From positions 62,001 to 126,000 of the forward strand of contig CANLLN010000010.1 in NCBI GenBank assembly GCA_947491945.1: DNA of 64,000 nucleotides. The letters are read 5' to 3'. The notes beneath the pieces were generated by a model, which made no database searches, had not been told where the DNA came from, and saw nothing but the letters and a program-made list of their open reading frames with translations. The first letter of the stretch is position 1; each line of letters begins with the position of its first letter. The position numbers were made by a program, and so were the translations under genes. Of this stretch, positions 17,321 to 27,067 are shown in pieces. The stretch comes from an uncultured Carboxylicivirga sp. Its GTDB lineage: Bacteria > Bacteroidota > Bacteroidia > Bacteroidales > Marinilabiliaceae.

Positions 17321-17818
17321 TTACTGAGCGCTGACAATCTGAATATCGATGGTTTCAATAGCCTCATTGGGCACTTCCGCGTTGTCGTTAAACACTATTG
17401 TCAAGCGATAATTACCACTCAGGCAGGCTGCTTCTATAGGTATCCCAAATAACTGTGCTTCATTCACTTCCTTGGTCTTTTCGCCATTAAATTGTAGGGT
17501 ATGCTCCATTTTGGGCTCCTCTGCAGGTTTCCAGGGAGTAGCAAAACCCTTTAGCTGAGCACTGCCCGGCAAGGCATCCAGGTATTCAATGGTAATGGTG
17601 CATTTGCCAAGGCCCTTATTATCGCTAAAGGCAGCCACGAAAGGCACATTAGTTTGTCCGTTACTTTTCTCAAAAGCCTGACCTGCTGTGGGACTTGTAA
17701 TGCTAACGGTTGGCGCTGTTGTATCGGGTCCTTCCTTCTTGTCGTCGCTACCGCCACCACAGGCTGCCATCGTTAAAACAACAAGCAGCACAGATAAAAA
17801 TCTAGTCATCTCATTCAT
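17321..17818 (-). CDS. Small lipoprotein with Ig-like domain, function unknown
   Basis: A 165-aa protein starting at ATG 17818 (an alternative ATG at 17809 also fits; an ORF start at 17836 overlaps a TATATTTG promoter box at 17836-17843 and is rejected). Signal peptide with lipobox MAAC, followed by GGGSDDKKEG. Acidic residues after the lipidated Cys resemble the lipoprotein export signal that sends Bacteroidota lipoproteins to the cell surface. The rest begins APTVSITSPTAGQAF, a typical bacterial Ig-like/cadherin-like start, and is all beta. No enzymatic motif is visible. It has its own promoter box and terminator, so it looks monocistronic. Confidence 0.8.
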   Translation of the reverse strand: MNEMTRFLSVLLVVLTMAACGGGSDDKKEGPDTTAPTVSITSPTAGQAFEKSNGQTNVPFVAAFSDNKGLGKCTITIEYLDALPGSAQLKGFATPWKPAEEPKMEHTLQFNGEKTKEVNEAQLFGIPIEAACLSGNYRLTIVFNDNAEVPNEAIETIDIQIVSAQ

Positions 17819-17835
17819 AGGATTAAATTTTAACA

Positions 17836-17843
17836 CAAATATA
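17836..17843 (-). promoter_or_regulatory. -7 promoter box of the small lipoprotein gene
   Basis: The minus strand reads TATATTTG, a perfect TAnnTTTG, 18-25 nt before the ATG at 17818. No convincing -33 TTTG was found at the usual spacing. Confidence 0.45.
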
Positions 17844-17890
17844 CATTTTTTTCATAGTACAGCCCACCGTAATAGTCAAATCTTCGAGCT

Positions 17891-18877
17891 CTATTTCAGG
17901 TTTTCCCAATACCAGGCAATGGCTTCTTTTAACCCATCGTGTATACTATATTGTGGTACATAGCCAAGCAATCGGGTCGCCTTATCGATGGATGCCAGGC
18001 TATGGGGTATATCGCCTTCTCTGGCGGAGCCATAGGTAATTTTCACCTTCGCTATATCATCATCAAATTCGCTGAGAAAGGTTTGCAGGTGCCCCACCAA
18101 TTCATTCAGGGTAGTGCGCTGACCGTAGGCCACGTTATAAACCGTGTTGAAAGCCTGCTGATCACTCGTAGTGGCTGCCAGCTCGTTGGCTTGCAGTACA
18201 TTATCAATATATGTAAAATCGCGCGAGTAGCTTCCGTCACCATTAATCACCGGAGATTCTTTGTTAATCAGGGCTTTCACAAACTTAGGTATTACCGCCG
18301 CATAAGCCCCATCAGGATCCTGACGTCGGCCAAAAACATTAAAGTAGCGTAATCCGATAATCTGCATGTTATAAAGACGGGCAAACACATCGGCATATAA
18401 CTCATTTACATACTTGGTAATGGCATAGGGCGATAAAGGTTTCCCAATAACGTCTTCCACCTTGGGCAGGTTGGTGCTGTCACCATAGGTTGATGAACTG
18501 GCAGCATACACAAAGCGCTGCACACCGGCATCGCGCGCTGCCACCAACATATTTAAAAAACCGGACACATTCACATCATTGGAGGTGATGGGATCGGCAA
18601 TGGAGCGCGGCACGGAGCCCAGAGCCGCCTGATGTAAAACCACTTGTACACCTTCAACAGCCCTTTTACAATCATCCATATTTCGGATATCACCTTCCAG
18701 CAAAGTAAAATTGTCATCCGATAAAAAGGATGCTATATTTTTGCGTTTGCCAGTGGCAAAATTGTCAAGGCAAACGACAGTATTATTTTGTTTTAACAAT
18801 TTCTCGCACAAGTTAGAACCAATAAATCCGGCTCCACCCGTTACCAGCACTTTTTTATTATTAAGTATTTTATTCAT
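17891..18877 (-). CDS. NAD-dependent sugar-nucleotide epimerase (UDP-GlcNAc/GalNAc 4-epimerase-like)
   Basis: A 328-aa extended SDR enzyme. [10 protein letters not shown] binds [11 protein letters not shown] provides the catalytic Ser/Thr, and YAITK the catalytic Tyr-Lys. [12 protein letters not shown] and [20 protein letters not shown] resemble the WbpP/TviC group, which interconverts UDP-GlcNAc(A) and UDP-GalNAc(A) for surface polysaccharides. No other polysaccharide genes are nearby, so the product may supply a locus elsewhere. The exact substrate is inferred from family resemblance only. Confidence 0.88.
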   Translation of the reverse strand: MNKILNNKKVLVTGGAGFIGSNLCEKLLKQNNTVVCLDNFATGKRKNIASFLSDDNFTLLEGDIRNMDDCKRAVEGVQVVLHQAALGSVPRSIADPITSNDVNVSGFLNMLVAARDAGVQRFVYAASSSTYGDSTNLPKVEDVIGKPLSPYAITKYVNELYADVFARLYNMQIIGLRYFNVFGRRQDPDGAYAAVIPKFVKALINKESPVINGDGSYSRDFTYIDNVLQANELAATTSDQQAFNTVYNVAYGQRTTLNELVGHLQTFLSEFDDDIAKVKITYGSAREGDIPHSLASIDKATRLLGYVPQYSIHDGLKEAIAWYWENLK

Positions 18878-19224
18878 CCATTATCGACTTTAGAAATGTA
18901 AAAGTAGCAAAGCGTTGCCAAAAAATAAATTATTGCCCCATTTTGTAGGTATAAAATTGGGGTACCCTCATAAGTTGAGGCTAATTATGCAATACAATAT
19001 GGGATTACAGAGGTGCTTACAGTGTTAAGGCCACCAGTTTAAATGCGCCTCAGATGTAAAACAAACCCCCGGACGTTTAAGGGCCGGGCGTTGCGTGATG
19101 GTTTATTTACTTCCTTACTTACCGAAAAGCCTTAAACCTGACTATACTTCAATCATAAAAAAGACATTGAAATCTTAAAATAGTTTCCATAACTTGAAAA
19201 GGATTCTATTAAAGATGATTTTTT
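18878..19224. other. Intergenic region between the epimerase and the beta-oxidation operon
   Basis: A 347-bp divergent gap with no convincing ORF. It contains an inverted repeat CCCCATTTT...AAAATTGGGG (about 18936-18961) without a T-tract, and the GC-rich stretch 19060-19095. It must hold promoters for both the epimerase (minus) and the fatty-acid operon (plus), but I found no perfect -33/-7 pair. Confidence 0.5.
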
Positions 19225-19986
19225 ATGAACCACCTCACCTTCACAGAACACGATGCTGTTGGCACTATCACCTTTTCGCGTCCCAAGGCTCTCAACGCCA
19301 TTAATAGCGAAGTACTCAAAGAACTAAATGCCCTCCTGGAAAAATTAGAAGCCAGTGAGCACATTCGTGTGGTTATACTTACCGGCGAAGGCAAAGCCTT
19401 TATAGCTGGTGCCGACATTGCTGAGATGCAAGGGAAGTCGGAACAGGAGGCTAAAACTTTTTCCCGCTTAGGGCATGATGTGATGAACCGCATTGAGCAA
19501 TCACCATTGCCATTTATCGGCGCCCTCAATGGCTTTACTTTGGGAGGCGGCCTTGAAATCGCTTTGTCTTGCAGCTTTCTGTTGGCTGCCGAAACAGCTA
19601 AGTTTAGCGCCCCTGAAGTCAATCTGGGTCTGATTCCGGGCTTTGGCGGTTCACAGCGTTTGGTACGCGCTATTGGGCTGAATAATGCCCGCTATTACTT
19701 GTACACTGCCAATATGTTTGATGCCACAGACGCCCTGCGAATGGGATTGGTTCAGGCTGTTTATTCCAATGAAGAATTGATGGATAAAGCACTGGAATTG
19801 GCAAGAATGATTGCCACAAAAGGGCCAATGGCGATACAGTCCCTGGCAGCTGTTGTGAATGTTGGATTAGAGAAGGGCTTTGAAGCTGGCTGCTTAAAAG
19901 AACAACAAGTGTTTGGCTCTTTGTTTGATAACGAAGCGCAGGAAGGGATGACGGCTTTCCTCGAAAAACGCAAACCGCTGTGGTAA
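19225..19986 (+). CDS. Enoyl-CoA hydratase (crotonase family)
   Basis: A 253-aa cytoplasmic enzyme. The oxyanion-hole segment is AGADIAEMQG (residues about 66-75). ALNGFTLGGGLEIALSC carries the first catalytic glutamate and FSAPEVNLGLIPGFGGSQRL the second. Both glutamates are kept, so it should hydrate trans-2-enoyl-CoA to 3-hydroxyacyl-CoA. It is the first gene of an eight-gene plus-strand series for acyl-CoA oxidation; the next gene starts 24 bp downstream. Confidence 0.93.
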   Translation: MNHLTFTEHDAVGTITFSRPKALNAINSEVLKELNALLEKLEASEHIRVVILTGEGKAFIAGADIAEMQGKSEQEAKTFSRLGHDVMNRIEQSPLPFIGALNGFTLGGGLEIALSCSFLLAAETAKFSAPEVNLGLIPGFGGSQRLVRAIGLNNARYYLYTANMFDATDALRMGLVQAVYSNEELMDKALELARMIATKGPMAIQSLAAVVNVGLEKGFEAGCLKEQQVFGSLFDNEAQEGMTAFLEKRKPLW

Positions 19987-20010
19987 AGTAACCCAATTAT
20001 ACTATATACG

Positions 20011-21342
20011 ATGAGTCACCTGGATAGATTTAAAAACATCAGTGTTATTGGTGCAGCCGGTAAAATGGGAAGTGGCATATTGCTTCTTAATGTTTTGCAT
20101 GCAGCTAAGTTGATGCACCATGGACCTTACATTGGGCAGACATTTGTAATTAATGCCATTGATCAAAATTTTGAGCGCTTGCAAGGGGTAATGACTTACC
20201 TTAAAGGGCAGCTCCTAAAGTGGGCTGAGAAAAACATTGTGGAACTAAGAAAACTCTTTGCCAATCGGGCTCATCTGATTGATAATAAAGATATCATTGA
20301 GGCCTTTGTGTTCGAAGCGCTGTCAATAGTTAAACCATCCATTAATATGGAGGCGGCCTATCATTCGAGTCTGGTATTTGAAGCCATTATTGAGGATGAG
20401 ACCATTAAGGCATCTGTTTTGAAGCAAATCAATGATAATAATCCGTATGAACCATATTTCCTGACCAACACCAGTGCTATTCCCATTGAGGTGCTGAATC
20501 AGAAAGCGCAGTTGGGTGGACGTATCATCGGCTGTCATTTTTATAATCCGCCGGCGGTACAAAAGCTAATCGAGGTGGTTGAATTGAAAGGCGGGCATCC
20601 GGAGTTGAGTAAAATCGTGGATGGTTTTGCCCGGCACATGGATAAACTCATCGTGCCTTCTTTCGATGTGGCAGGCTTTGTTGGCAATGGCTTCTTTATG
20701 CGTGAAATTTTATTTGCCGAGAAAATGTATAATGATCTGCGAAAGGGACTGGGTGCGCAACAGGCATTACTGATTACGAATAAAGTCAGTCACGAGTTGA
20801 TGATGCGCCCCATGGGCATCTTTCAGTTGGTCGACTATGTGGGTATAGATGTCTGTGTGTTGATCATGAACGTGATGAATACTTACCTCGATGAAGAAAT
20901 TGTCAGCCCTTTACTAACCAGTCTTTTGGAGAAAGGCGTCAGAGGTGGGCAACACCACGATGGCTCTCAAAAAGCGGGTTTGTTCAGCTACGAGAAAGGC
21001 CGCGCTGTTGAATTGTATGATCTGGATGCCGATAAGTATGTTCCCATTGAAGCACCTGCTTTGGAAGCTGAAAAATATTTGTCAGTACAGACAAAAGTCT
21101 ATTCCTGGAATCAGCTGAGTCGCTCGAAATACCGGGAGCAACATCTGAAAGAAACCTTTGAGAACCTGGCTCAGGAGGATAGTCGTGGAACCCAACTCCT
21201 GAAAACCTACATGACAGCCATGAAAGCCTTAGGTCTTCAACTAAAGGAGGATGGTGTCACCGCATCCACTGATTATGTCAATGCCGTGATGATGAATGGA
21301 TTCTATCACTTGTACGGACCCGTTAACGATTATAATTTCTAA
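20011..21342 (+). CDS. 3-hydroxyacyl-CoA dehydrogenase
   Basis: A 443-aa single-function enzyme, longer than the usual 280-310 aa. NAD-binding SVIGAAGKMGSG lies near the N-terminus, and GCHFYNPPAVQKLIEVV contains the catalytic His region (HFYNPP replaces the common HFFNPP). The C-terminal half has the dimerisation domain (VAGFVGNGFFMRE) plus an extension with a possible second, degenerate HCDH C-terminal domain. It oxidises 3-hydroxyacyl-CoA to 3-ketoacyl-CoA with NAD. Only 3 bp separate it from the thiolase gene, so the two are likely translationally coupled. Confidence 0.9.
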   Translation: MSHLDRFKNISVIGAAGKMGSGILLLNVLHAAKLMHHGPYIGQTFVINAIDQNFERLQGVMTYLKGQLLKWAEKNIVELRKLFANRAHLIDNKDIIEAFVFEALSIVKPSINMEAAYHSSLVFEAIIEDETIKASVLKQINDNNPYEPYFLTNTSAIPIEVLNQKAQLGGRIIGCHFYNPPAVQKLIEVVELKGGHPELSKIVDGFARHMDKLIVPSFDVAGFVGNGFFMREILFAEKMYNDLRKGLGAQQALLITNKVSHELMMRPMGIFQLVDYVGIDVCVLIMNVMNTYLDEEIVSPLLTSLLEKGVRGGQHHDGSQKAGLFSYEKGRAVELYDLDADKYVPIEAPALEAEKYLSVQTKVYSWNQLSRSKYREQHLKETFENLAQEDSRGTQLLKTYMTAMKALGLQLKEDGVTASTDYVNAVMMNGFYHLYGPVNDYNF

Positions 21343-21345
21343 GCC

Positions 21346-22581
21346 ATGCAAAAACGTGTTTTTTTAGTAGCCGGATATAATACGGTATCGCTCGGGAGCG
21401 GACGTTCGGAGTTCAATCCAAAAAAAGAAAACCCGGGACTGGCGCATTACATACAGGAAGCCGGGCGTAAGGTATTGGAGCGCATTAATGGGGCAGAACA
21501 GGTGGATGAAAGCGTTATCGGTAACTTCATTGCTTCTCGGTTCAATAACCAGGCGCACCTGGCGGCTTTTATTCCTTCTATCGATGAAAAACTGAAATAC
21601 AAACCCGCTGTAAGGGTCGAAGGGGCCTGTGCTTCGGGCGGACTGGCGGTGATGACTGGCGTGAAGTCTATCCTGGCTGGCACGGCAGAGGTGGTGCTGG
21701 TGCTTGGTGTGGAAGTTCAGAATACCGTGAAGGCCATGTATGGTGCCGATTTTTTGGCTCAGGCCGATTATTATCCGAAACGAAAAGACGGGCATGCCTA
21801 TTTTTTCCCTGGCAAATTCAGCGATCGCGCCGGAGCTTATGCTGCTGCCTATGGCGAAGCCTATATGCGAAAAGGACTGGCGCAATGGTATGTTAACTGT
21901 GTAGAGAATGCGCGTTTGTGTGAAACAGCACAGGAATACGAAAATAGAAACGAAAATTTAATGGAGATGGGCTTGTTGCCCCCTGATGGTAGTCGTTTTG
22001 TGGATCATCTTAATTACACCGACTGCTCTAAAGTATCGGATGGGGCTTCGGCCCTCGTTCTTGTGTCGGAAGAAGGATTGAAGCGAACCGGCCTACCACT
22101 AAATGAAGCCATTGAGCTGGTGGGTTTTGCTCAGGTTGAGGATAACATCATGGAAGAGCCGGCTGATCCTTTGGAATTAAGCACTACCAAAGCGGCTGTT
22201 AACAGAGCGTTAAGCATGGCTGGCATCGGAAATGAACAGCTGGCAACGGTGGAAACGCACGATTGCTTTACCATTGCCGGCGTATTGGCAACAGAGGCCA
22301 TTGGTTTTGCAGCCAAGGGGCAAGGAGCAGCCTATGTGGCCGAAGGCAACACGGCGCGTAATGGCACTATCTCTTTTAATACCACAGGCGGACTAATTGC
22401 CTGGGGACATCCAACCGGAGCTACCGGCGTGCATCAGGTGGTCACTATCTGGCAGCAACTCACCGGTCAGGCTGGTCAGGCTCAAATCAGTGTTCCGGCT
22501 AATAAGCCTTACGGGCTGACGGTGAATATGGGCGGTAATGATAAAACGGTGGTCAGCATGGTGTTTAAGCAATGTAAATAG
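21346..22581 (+). CDS. Acetyl-CoA acyltransferase (thiolase), SCP-x-like subtype
   Basis: A 411-aa thiolase. The nucleophilic cysteine is in VEGACASGG (about residue 90). Instead of the classic NEAFA motif it has ETHDCFTIAG, the HDCF signature of SCP-x/SCP2-type thiolases, and GGLIAWGHPTGATGVHQ supplies the second His. It would cleave 3-ketoacyl-CoA to acetyl-CoA and a shortened acyl-CoA. SCP-x thiolases in other organisms act on branched or sterol side-chain substrates, so the preferred substrate may not be ordinary straight-chain fatty acid. Confidence 0.88.
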   Translation: MQKRVFLVAGYNTVSLGSGRSEFNPKKENPGLAHYIQEAGRKVLERINGAEQVDESVIGNFIASRFNNQAHLAAFIPSIDEKLKYKPAVRVEGACASGGLAVMTGVKSILAGTAEVVLVLGVEVQNTVKAMYGADFLAQADYYPKRKDGHAYFFPGKFSDRAGAYAAAYGEAYMRKGLAQWYVNCVENARLCETAQEYENRNENLMEMGLLPPDGSRFVDHLNYTDCSKVSDGASALVLVSEEGLKRTGLPLNEAIELVGFAQVEDNIMEEPADPLELSTTKAAVNRALSMAGIGNEQLATVETHDCFTIAGVLATEAIGFAAKGQGAAYVAEGNTARNGTISFNTTGGLIAWGHPTGATGVHQVVTIWQQLTGQAGQAQISVPANKPYGLTVNMGGNDKTVVSMVFKQCK

Positions 22582-22611
22582 AATGCTCCCTAAACAAATA
22601 ACTATAGACAG

Positions 22612-23760
22612 ATGAATTTCCAATTAACAGAAGAGCAAATAATGATTCAGCAGGCTGCCCGCAATTATGCGCAGCGTGAGCTGATACAGGATGTGATTGA
22701 GCGGGATGAGAAAGCCATTTATCCCACCGAACACATTCGTAACCTGGCCGAACTGGGTTTTCTGGGCATGCTGGTTGATCCTAAATATGATGGTGGCGGC
22801 ATGGATACGGTGTCCTATGTCTTGGCCATGGAAGAGTTTTCGAAGGTCGATTCCTCAATTGGGGTAATAATATCGGTTAATAACTCGCTGGTGTGTTACG
22901 GGTTGGAAAAGTACGGCACCGAAGCCCAGAAAGAGAAATACCTCAAACCGCTGGCCCGTGGTGAAATAACAGGTGCCTTCCTGCTGTCTGAGCCGGGTGC
23001 CGGTTCCGATGCGACCTCGCAGCAGACCAAAGCCACTGATATGGGCGATCATTACCTGGTGAATGGCGTTAAAAACTGGATCACCAATGGTAACACGGCT
23101 TCGGTCTATCTGCTGATGGCACAAACCGATCCGGGCAAAGGGCATCATGGGATCAATGCGCTGATAGTGGATCGGCACGCCGAAGGCATTACGCTGGGGC
23201 CACATGAAAACAAAATGGGGATGCGCAGTTCAGATACGCATTCGGTGCAGTTTACCGATGTGAAAGTACCCAAAGCTAACCGTATTGGTGAAGATGGCTT
23301 CGGCTTTAAGTTCGCCATGAAAACGTTGGAAGGCGGGCGGATAGGTATTGCATCGCAGGCTTTGGGGATTGCTTCAGGGGCTTACGAGTTGGCGCGTAAA
23401 TATGCCATGGAACGAAAAACTTTCGGCAAGCCGATTATCAGGCACCAGGCCATTGCCTTTAAGCTGGCCGATATGGCCACCGAAATAGAAGCCGCCCGGT
23501 TTCTCTGTCTGAAAGCCGCCTGGCTCAAAGATCAGGGACAGCCTTACGGCATTGCCAGTGCCATGGCCAAACAGTATGCGGCCGATATGGCCATGCGCGT
23601 CACTACCGAAGCCGTGCAGATTCATGGTGGATACGGCTATGTAAAAGAGTACCATGTGGAGCGGTTGATGCGCGATGCCAAGCTGACGCAGATCTATGAG
23701 GGCACTTCCGAGATCCAAAAGATCGTCGTATCCCGGGCCATTGAAAGTGGCGATATTTAA
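22612..23760 (+). CDS. Acyl-CoA dehydrogenase
   Basis: A 382-aa FAD enzyme of the short/medium-chain family. Signatures include GAFLLSEPGAGSDA (FAD/substrate loop), NGVKNWITNG, KMGMRSSDTHSV and the C-terminal QIYEGTSEIQ, in which Glu363 is the likely catalytic base. It introduces the 2,3-double bond of acyl-CoA and passes electrons to ETF, whose two subunits are encoded immediately downstream. Confidence 0.94.
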   Translation: MNFQLTEEQIMIQQAARNYAQRELIQDVIERDEKAIYPTEHIRNLAELGFLGMLVDPKYDGGGMDTVSYVLAMEEFSKVDSSIGVIISVNNSLVCYGLEKYGTEAQKEKYLKPLARGEITGAFLLSEPGAGSDATSQQTKATDMGDHYLVNGVKNWITNGNTASVYLLMAQTDPGKGHHGINALIVDRHAEGITLGPHENKMGMRSSDTHSVQFTDVKVPKANRIGEDGFGFKFAMKTLEGGRIGIASQALGIASGAYELARKYAMERKTFGKPIIRHQAIAFKLADMATEIEAARFLCLKAAWLKDQGQPYGIASAMAKQYAADMAMRVTTEAVQIHGGYGYVKEYHVERLMRDAKLTQIYEGTSEIQKIVVSRAIESGDI

Positions 23761-23778
23761 TTAACTAAAACAAGAACC

Positions 23779-24522
23779 ATGAGAGTATTCGTTTGCATGA
23801 GTTATGTACCTGATACCACCACCAAAATACGTTTTAAGGAAGCTAATACCCAGTTGGATGATGCAAGCATCCAGTGGGTAATTAATCCATGGGACGAGTT
23901 GGCCTTAACGCGTGCTGTTGAACTGAAGTACGACGCCGCATCGCCTGTGGATGAGGTGGAGATAGTAATGGTTGGTGGGGTGCGCTGCGAACCCATCCTT
24001 CGCAAAGGATTGGCTATTGGCGCTGATAAAGCCACCCGAATTGATGTGGAACCGCTGGATGCCTTTCAGACAGCCACTCAGCTGGCAACCTATCTACAAG
24101 GAAAAGATTGTGGGTTTATTGTTTGCGGCATTGAGTCGGGCGATTACAACGAGGCGGCCGTGGGCGGTATGCTGGCCGAACTGTTGGATTATGCTTCGGT
24201 GTCTTCGGTATCTTCTGTTCAGTTTGATGGGGACGCACCAGTTTACCAGCGTGATGTGGCCAATGGCAAAGAGCAGGTAAAAGTGGATGGACCGGCCGTT
24301 TTGATTGTGCAAAAAGGCTTCGCCCGTGTGCCTAAGATACCCAATATGCGTGGGATCATGACGGCCCGAAGCAAGCCATTGGATGTGATTCCAGCCATAG
24401 AAGTTGAGCCTCTGGTGGAGTTTGTTGAGTATGCTGCTCCGCCAGCCAAAGGCCGGGTGAAGATGCTTAACACGCCGGAAGAGTTAGTGCGAAGCCTGAG
24501 TGACGAGGCAAAACTCCTCTAA
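23779..24522 (+). CDS. etfB: Electron transfer flavoprotein, beta subunit
   Basis: A 247-aa protein with the ETF-beta fold: VINPWDELALTRAVEL, an ESGDYNEAAVGGMLAELL nucleotide-binding segment and VPKIPNMRGIMTARSKPL near the C-terminus. It pairs with EtfA to accept electrons from the acyl-CoA dehydrogenase. I see no clear bifurcating-type feature, and no partner for bifurcation is present in the operon. Confidence 0.93.
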   Translation: MRVFVCMSYVPDTTTKIRFKEANTQLDDASIQWVINPWDELALTRAVELKYDAASPVDEVEIVMVGGVRCEPILRKGLAIGADKATRIDVEPLDAFQTATQLATYLQGKDCGFIVCGIESGDYNEAAVGGMLAELLDYASVSSVSSVQFDGDAPVYQRDVANGKEQVKVDGPAVLIVQKGFARVPKIPNMRGIMTARSKPLDVIPAIEVEPLVEFVEYAAPPAKGRVKMLNTPEELVRSLSDEAKLL

Positions 24523-24583
24523 CACACTTAAAAATATATCGCCAGAATCAATCACACCATTATTAACATCTTAAATCAGGACT

Positions 24584-25561
24584 ATGTCGATACTCGTATA
24601 TATCAGAAATGTTGGGGGACAGCTAAAAAAGCAGAGCCTTGAACTAAGCGCTTATGCCAAAGCGATGGCTGATGCCTTGAACCTTGACGTGACAGGTTTG
24701 GTAATTGGTACCATGGCCGATGGTGAATTGAAAAAATTAGGTAACTATGGCATGAGCCGTGTGCTTAAAGTAGATGATGAGCAATACAATCAACGGGTGA
24801 ACCGCGTTTATACGCGTATTGTGGAGCAGGCAGTGAATAAAACGGATGCCAAATACATTCTGTTTCCCGATAATGCGCAGGGAAAAGCCATTGCACCTCG
24901 CCTGTCAGTGCGCTTAAGAGCCGGTTTTATTCCACAGGTATTGGATTTGCCTTCATCGTTTGAACCATTCACCGTTAAGAAGCGAGCCTTTACAGGCAAG
25001 GCCATTGCAACGGTAACAGCCCATACCGAACGCGTTATTCTGACGCCCATGCTCAATAGTTTTGGCTTACCGGAAAATGCCCAGGACCTGGAGATACAAA
25101 GCTTCGAACCACATATTGAAGAGCCTGACTCACGATTGGAATTGGTTGGCAAACAGTTGAGTGAGGAAGGGGTGCAGCTGGCAGATGCCGATATTGTTGT
25201 AAGTGGCGGACGGGGCATGCGCTCGTCTGAGAATTTTGCCATGCTGGAGGAACTGGCTGCCACGCTGGGAGCCGCAACGGCTTGTAGTCGACCCGTGGCC
25301 GATGATGGCTGGCGGCCGGCCGATGAACACGTGGGACAAACAGGTAAGATTATTGCCCCGAACATCTATTTTGCCATTGGCATATCCGGTGCTATTCAGC
25401 ATGTGGCCGGGGTGAGTGGCGCCAAGTGCATTGTGGGCATTAACTCCGACCCCGAAGCGCCCATTTTTGAGGTGGCCGACTACGGCCTGGTGGGCGATGC
25501 TTTTCAGATTGTTCCGGAGCTAAATGAGGTGTTCAGGAAGCATATGCACGAGAAAAAGTAA
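24584..25561 (+). CDS. etfA: Electron transfer flavoprotein, alpha subunit
   Basis: A 325-aa protein. The C-terminal FAD-binding domain has [36 protein letters not shown] and [15 protein letters not shown], all classic EtfA motifs. With EtfB it forms the flavoprotein that links acyl-CoA oxidation to the quinone pool. A 223-bp gap follows before the membrane FeS genes; TAAATTTG boxes at 25623-25630 and 25697-25704 could provide an extra promoter there. Confidence 0.94.
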   Translation: MSILVYIRNVGGQLKKQSLELSAYAKAMADALNLDVTGLVIGTMADGELKKLGNYGMSRVLKVDDEQYNQRVNRVYTRIVEQAVNKTDAKYILFPDNAQGKAIAPRLSVRLRAGFIPQVLDLPSSFEPFTVKKRAFTGKAIATVTAHTERVILTPMLNSFGLPENAQDLEIQSFEPHIEEPDSRLELVGKQLSEEGVQLADADIVVSGGRGMRSSENFAMLEELAATLGAATACSRPVADDGWRPADEHVGQTGKIIAPNIYFAIGISGAIQHVAGVSGAKCIVGINSDPEAPIFEVADYGLVGDAFQIVPELNEVFRKHMHEKK

Positions 25562-25784
25562 ACTTCTGCCTTCTACCCTCTGTCTACCAACTATCAAACT
25601 AATAATATATGAAACGACCATATAAATTTGATTATCCATATTGACACACAGGCGGATGATCTAATCTTTTGGGAGTTCCATCTGACCATTGAAAAATAAA
25701 TTTGAACAGATGAAAACAAGTCTGAAATACTCATATCTCAATATAAAACTACTGGCTACTGCCTAAAAACTATTTAACTTATTT

Positions 25785-27041
25785 ATGAATCAACTTGTTT
25801 TTACCATACTACTCATTGCCGCCATGGCGGTTTTGCTACGTTCATTCTGGCAGATACGCGCAAATTTTGCCCGAACCCGGGAGGTGGCGTTCGACGGACA
25901 GGTGATGAAACGCCTGCGCTTAACCGCAACAGTCGCTTTGGGACAAACTAAGATTCTGCGCAAGCCCTTCATCGGCCTGATGCATGCCCTCGTGTTCTGG
26001 GGTTTTATCGTGATTACCATCGGAAGCCTTGAGATGGTGATTGATGGGGTGTCAGGCTGGCATCGCTCATTGAGCATTCTGGGGCCTTTCTATACTTTGA
26101 TTGCTGCCAGCGGCGATATTTTTGCCTATGTGGTGCTGGCCGGCATTGTTCTGTTTCTGGCGCGTCGCCTGTTGATGCATATCCGGCGGTTCGATGGAGT
26201 TGAGCTGACCAAAGCCAATAAAACGGATGCCGCCATTGCCTTGGGTTTTATCATGCTACTGATGCTGTCGTTGATTGGACTCAATATGACCGATCTGTAT
26301 CTGCATGGTGATGCCTTGCCGGGTGCCTATCCAATATCGGCCTGGTTATTGCCCTATTTCGATTTATCAACAGTTAATGCTGAAGTGATGTATAAGTTTT
26401 ATTGGTGGTCGCACATTTTGCTCATCTTTATTTTTGCCAACTACCTGCCTTACTCCAAGCATTTTCATGTGTTCATGTCCTTGCCCAATGTGTTTTTTAG
26501 TAACCTGAATCCGTTGACCTATCTGCCTTCGATGCCTGAAGTACAAAAAGAGGTGGCGCTGATGCTGAGTGGTAATGCTTCTGATGCAACACCACCGGAA
26601 CAAGCCCAGCGTTTTGGCGTGAAGGATGTGGAGGACATCACCTGGAAAAACTATATGGATGCATTGACATGTACCCAATGTGGGCGTTGTACGGAGGTGT
26701 GCCCGGCCAATATTACAGGTAAACTATTATCGCCACGAAAAATCTTTGTTGATATTCGGGCCCGGATGGACGATAAAAGTAAGAATGGCTCGGGTAAATT
26801 CCTGTTGGGCGATTATATCTCTAAGGAAGAGCTATGGGCCTGTACCACCTGTAATGCCTGCGCCCAGGAATGCCCTTTAAATATCAGTCATCCGAACCTG
26901 ATAATGGATATGCGCCGTTACCTGGTGTTGGAAGAGGGCGCTGCCCCGGATGAACTTAATGCCATGTTTGCCAATATCGAAAACAACGGGGCTCCCTGGA
27001 AGTATTCGGCCGAAGACCGCTTGAAATGGACAGAGGCCTAA
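25785..27041 (+). CDS. Membrane FeS oxidoreductase subunit (NarI-like + HdrC-like), probable ETF:menaquinone module
   Basis: A 418-aa protein. Residues about 1-240 have five to six hydrophobic segments like the cytochrome b subunit of nitrate reductase gamma (NarI), with histidines in LMHALVFWGF and in WWSHILLIF...SKHFHVF suited to haem b ligation. Residues about 295-375 carry two 4Fe-4S motifs, CTQCGRCTEVCP and CTTCNACAQECP, as in HdrC. Together with the next gene it is equivalent to the single-chain DUF224-type membrane ETF:menaquinone oxidoreductase (EMO) found beside etf genes in other anaerobes and facultative bacteria. The role is inferred from architecture and position. Confidence 0.85.
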   Translation: MNQLVFTILLIAAMAVLLRSFWQIRANFARTREVAFDGQVMKRLRLTATVALGQTKILRKPFIGLMHALVFWGFIVITIGSLEMVIDGVSGWHRSLSILGPFYTLIAASGDIFAYVVLAGIVLFLARRLLMHIRRFDGVELTKANKTDAAIALGFIMLLMLSLIGLNMTDLYLHGDALPGAYPISAWLLPYFDLSTVNAEVMYKFYWWSHILLIFIFANYLPYSKHFHVFMSLPNVFFSNLNPLTYLPSMPEVQKEVALMLSGNASDATPPEQAQRFGVKDVEDITWKNYMDALTCTQCGRCTEVCPANITGKLLSPRKIFVDIRARMDDKSKNGSGKFLLGDYISKEELWACTTCNACAQECPLNISHPNLIMDMRRYLVLEEGAAPDELNAMFANIENNGAPWKYSAEDRLKWTEA

Positions 27042-27067
27042 AGCATTTTTAATCGTAAATCACACGC

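Noticed and set aside
22585-22600. Possible fourth copy of the dispersed hairpin element (GCTCCCTAAAC)
   Set aside because: Only about ten bases match one arm; no opposite arm or shared flanks are present.
24808-25365. A 185-aa minus-strand ORF inside etfA
   Set aside because: Antisense to a well-supported EtfA; low-complexity Ser/Pro/Arg composition and no family resemblance.
25609-25644. An 11-codon ORF (MKRPYKFDYPY) in the gap between etfA and the membrane FeS gene
   Set aside because: No hairpin or regulatory codon run is associated with it, and a TAAATTTG promoter-like box overlaps it; most likely chance.
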